64,000 bases of DNA from an uncultured Phascolarctobacterium sp. (lineage in GTDB: Bacteria; Bacillota; Negativicutes; Acidaminococcales; Acidaminococcaceae): the NCBI GenBank assembly GCA_900552005.1, contig URXU01000002.1:86201-150200 (forward strand). Direction: 5' to 3'. Below, piece by piece: positions 62,257 to 64,000 of this stretch (positions within the stretch are counted from its first letter, which is position 1; every line of letters begins with the position of its first letter). The position numbers were made by a program, and so were the translations under genes. The notes beneath the pieces were generated by a model, which saw only the letters and a list, made by a program, of their open reading frames with translations, had not been told where the DNA came from and made no database searches.

Positions 62257-63198
62257 TTATAAAATTTCATCACTCATTAACAGTGCCATAATTGCTTTCT
62301 GAACATGCAGTCTGTTTTCTGCCTGATCAAAAACCACTGATTGAGGCCCTTCCAGTACTTCGTCAGTAATTTCTTCACCGCGGTAAGCAGGCAGGCAATG
62401 CATAACAATTGCTTCCGGTCTTGCCGCAGCAAGCAGTTCTTTATTGATTTGGTATTTTGCCAGCGCCTGCTTGCGAATATTGTGTTCTTCTTCCTGACCC
62501 ATGCTGGCCCATGCATCAGTATACAAGACATCGGCGCCTTTGGCAGCAGCAAATAAATCTTCCTCAACACTGATTGTGCAGCCGGTATGAACAGCATCTT
62601 CCTGAGCCTGGCGCACAATTTCCGGATCCGGCTGATAGCCTTTGGGGCTGGCGCAGATCATATTCATACCAACTTTGGCACAGGCAAACATCAGAGAATG
62701 CGCCATATTATTGCCATCGCCCACATATACCAGCTTGCGTCCCTTTAAAACTTCCATTTTTTCCTGAATAGTAAACATATCAGTTAAAGCCTGGCAGGGA
62801 TGCAATAAATCCGTCAGCCCGTTAATTACTGGTACATCTGCATATTTAGCCAATTCAATAACGGAATCGTGTGAAAAAGTACGAATCATAATACCGTCTA
62901 CGAAACGGGAAAGTACTCTGGCAGTATCACGTACCGGTTCACCGCGGCCAATCTGAGAGGAAGCATCACTGAGATAAATCGGATGCCCGCCCAGCTGCCA
63001 GAAGCCAACTTCAAAAGAAGTCCTTGTTCTGGTAGATGCTTTGGAAAACAACATTGCCAGCGTTTTACCCTTCAAATACTGGTGAGGCTCACCATTTTTC
63101 TGTTTGCGTTTCAGTTTTTTCGCTACATCCAGAATGGTTGCTACTTCACCAACAGTCAAATCATGAATTGAAATCAAATCTTTATTTCTTAAACCCAT
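62257..63198 (-). CDS. argF: Ornithine carbamoyltransferase
   Basis: Makes citrulline from ornithine and carbamoyl phosphate, 313 residues. Carbamoyl phosphate motif STRTRTSFE (about residue 56), GLTDLLHPCQALTD, and the C-terminal HCLPAYRGEE with the catalytic cysteine. Surrounding biosynthetic genes indicate the anabolic enzyme. GGGGGAG precedes the ATG. Follows argD after 24 bases. Confidence 0.96.
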   Translation of the reverse strand: MGLRNKDLISIHDLTVGEVATILDVAKKLKRKQKNGEPHQYLKGKTLAMLFSKASTRTRTSFEVGFWQLGGHPIYLSDASSQIGRGEPVRDTARVLSRFVDGIMIRTFSHDSVIELAKYADVPVINGLTDLLHPCQALTDMFTIQEKMEVLKGRKLVYVGDGNNMAHSLMFACAKVGMNMICASPKGYQPDPEIVRQAQEDAVHTGCTISVEEDLFAAAKGADVLYTDAWASMGQEEEHNIRKQALAKYQINKELLAAARPEAIVMHCLPAYRGEEITDEVLEGPQSVVFDQAENRLHVQKAIMALLMSDEIL

Positions 63199-63222
63199 TT
63201 ACAACTCCCCCAGCAATCAACA

Positions 63223-64000
63223 TTAAAATACCGCCAATGCTTTATCCAGCGCCTTAACAACAATATCTATTTCTTCTTTGGTAACAATCAGCGGCGGTAC
63301 CAGACGAATAACATTACCTGCAGTACAGTTAACGATGACATGTTCTTTCAGGCAGCTTTCTACGATTGCCTTGCCTTCTTTACATACTTCCATGCCGAGA
63401 ATCAGTCCGCGTCCACGTACTTCTTTAACCTTGTCAGGATATTTCTGCTGCAGTTTTTCCAGTTCTGCCTTGAAATAGGTGCCTTGTACAGCAGCTTTAT
63501 CCACCAGATTTTCCGCTTTGATGGCAGTAAGGCAGGCGTAGGCAGCTGCGCATGCCAGAGGATTACCACCAAAGGTGCTGCCATGGTCGCCGGGTTTAAA
63601 GACATGCGCAAGTTTTTCTTCTACCGCAAAACCGCCCATGGGGAAACCGCCGCCAATGCCTTTGGCGAAAGTCAGAATATCAGGTTTAACACCGCTGTGC
63701 ATGTAAGCAAACCATTTGCCGCTGCGTCCTACACCAGTCTGAATTTCATCAAAAATCAGCAGCGCATCAAACTTATCGCACAATACGCGTACCTGACGCA
63801 AATATTCGTCCGTCGGCACATGCACACCGCCTTCGCCCTGAATTGGCTCGAGCAATACGGCACATACATCGTCGCCCATAGCAGCTTTCAGCGCTTCAAT
63901 ATCGCCATATTCCACATAATCATAGCCCTGCGGCAAGGGTTCATAGCCATGCTGATATTTAGGCTGGCCGGTGGCCGCCAAAGTCATCATGGTGCGGCCA
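63223..64000 (-). CDS. argD: Acetylornithine aminotransferase, C-terminal part (cut by window edge)
   Basis: PLP enzyme of arginine synthesis; the 5' part lies beyond the right edge. The visible 259 codons begin in GRTMMTLAATGQPKY, so the ATGs at 63990 are internal. The motifs are EPIQGEGGV, LIFDEIQTGVGRSG and the PLP lysine in TFAKGIGGGFPMGG, then GDHGSTFGGNPLACAAA. It precedes argF, argG and argH, in the common argCJBDFGH order. Other class III transaminases are possible but less likely here. Confidence 0.92.
   Translation of the reverse strand, partial: GRTMMTLAATGQPKYQHGYEPLPQGYDYVEYGDIEALKAAMGDDVCAVLLEPIQGEGGVHVPTDEYLRQVRVLCDKFDALLIFDEIQTGVGRSGKWFAYMHSGVKPDILTFAKGIGGGFPMGGFAVEEKLAHVFKPGDHGSTFGGNPLACAAAYACLTAIKAENLVDKAAVQGTYFKAELEKLQQKYPDKVKEVRGRGLILGMEVCKEGKAIVESCLKEHVIVNCTAGNVIRLVPPLIVTKEEIDIVVKALDKALAVF

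Noticed and set aside
1..64000. CRISPR arrays, prophage, insertion sequences, rRNA operons, toxin-antitoxin pairs
   Set aside because: Reading both strands showed no regularly spaced repeats, transposase or integrase genes, rRNA sequence or paired small toxin genes.

Overview
The window reads as a chromosomal, housekeeping-rich segment of an anaerobic, low-to-moderate-GC Firmicute. The class Negativicutes (Acidaminococcaceae, for example Phascolarctobacterium-like) is my best guess, inferred from protein resemblance and not proven. Supporting signs are a PyrR-type attenuator before a Bacillus-order pyr operon, a glmS ribozyme, a cdaA-ybbR-glmM cell-wall/c-di-AMP cluster, a BirA-type operator before a bioY operon, an oxygen-sensitive [FeFe] hydrogenase, a ferredoxin-domain ETF and rubredoxin. 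I see no phage, insertion sequence, CRISPR array or resistance island. Coding density is high and most Shine-Dalgarno sequences are strong GGAGG types, which I used to correct many starts.

Layout. 1-5.5 kb (minus): start of a ribokinase gene, an unknown helical protein, pyruvate kinase, a 64-residue protein, and ETF alpha/beta. 5.6-10.4 kb (minus): dnaE and a sodium:solute symporter. 10.5-14.2 kb (plus): a two-gene hydrogenase module made of a NuoF/GltD hybrid flavoprotein and HydA. 14.2-24 kb (minus): complete UMP pathway pyrB-pyrC-carA-carB-pyrK-pyrD-pyrF-pyrE behind one promoter and attenuator. 24.1-25.2 kb (plus): membrane acyltransferase. 25.3-28.85 kb (minus): MaoC-like, bioY, thiolase-like, AMP-ligase operon with an apparent BirA operator on its promoter. 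28.8-34 kb (minus): recD2, comF, an ArsB/NhaD-type permease and dinB. 34.1-36.1 kb (plus): a SpeD homologue lacking the pyruvoyl serine, a HAD phosphatase and an exported pentapeptide-repeat protein. 36.2-36.8 kb (minus): tRNA-Pro(CGG) and a small DnaA-domain-I-like protein. 37-40.8 kb (plus): tyrS, brnQ with a leader attenuator, and an Mrp-type ATPase. 40.8-43.5 kb (minus): a two-component system and rubredoxin. 43.6-51 kb (minus): uvrB-uvrA-uvrC plus exonuclease III. 51.2-59.4 kb (minus): an M20 peptidase, glmS with its ribozyme, glmM, an FAD protein, ybbR and cdaA. 59.5-64 kb (minus): argD (cut by the window edge), argF, argG, argH, with an ArgR box before argG.

The pieces serve nucleotide and arginine synthesis, amino-sugar and c-di-AMP control of the envelope, DNA repair, and anaerobic redox chemistry. 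The most unusual items are the serine-less SpeD homologue under a perfect-consensus promoter, the bioY-linked acyl-CoA operon whose thiolase lacks its second catalytic cysteine, the hybrid hydrogenase partner subunit, and the short attenuator before brnQ. No part of the window is an obviously new multi-gene system; these four are the best leads.
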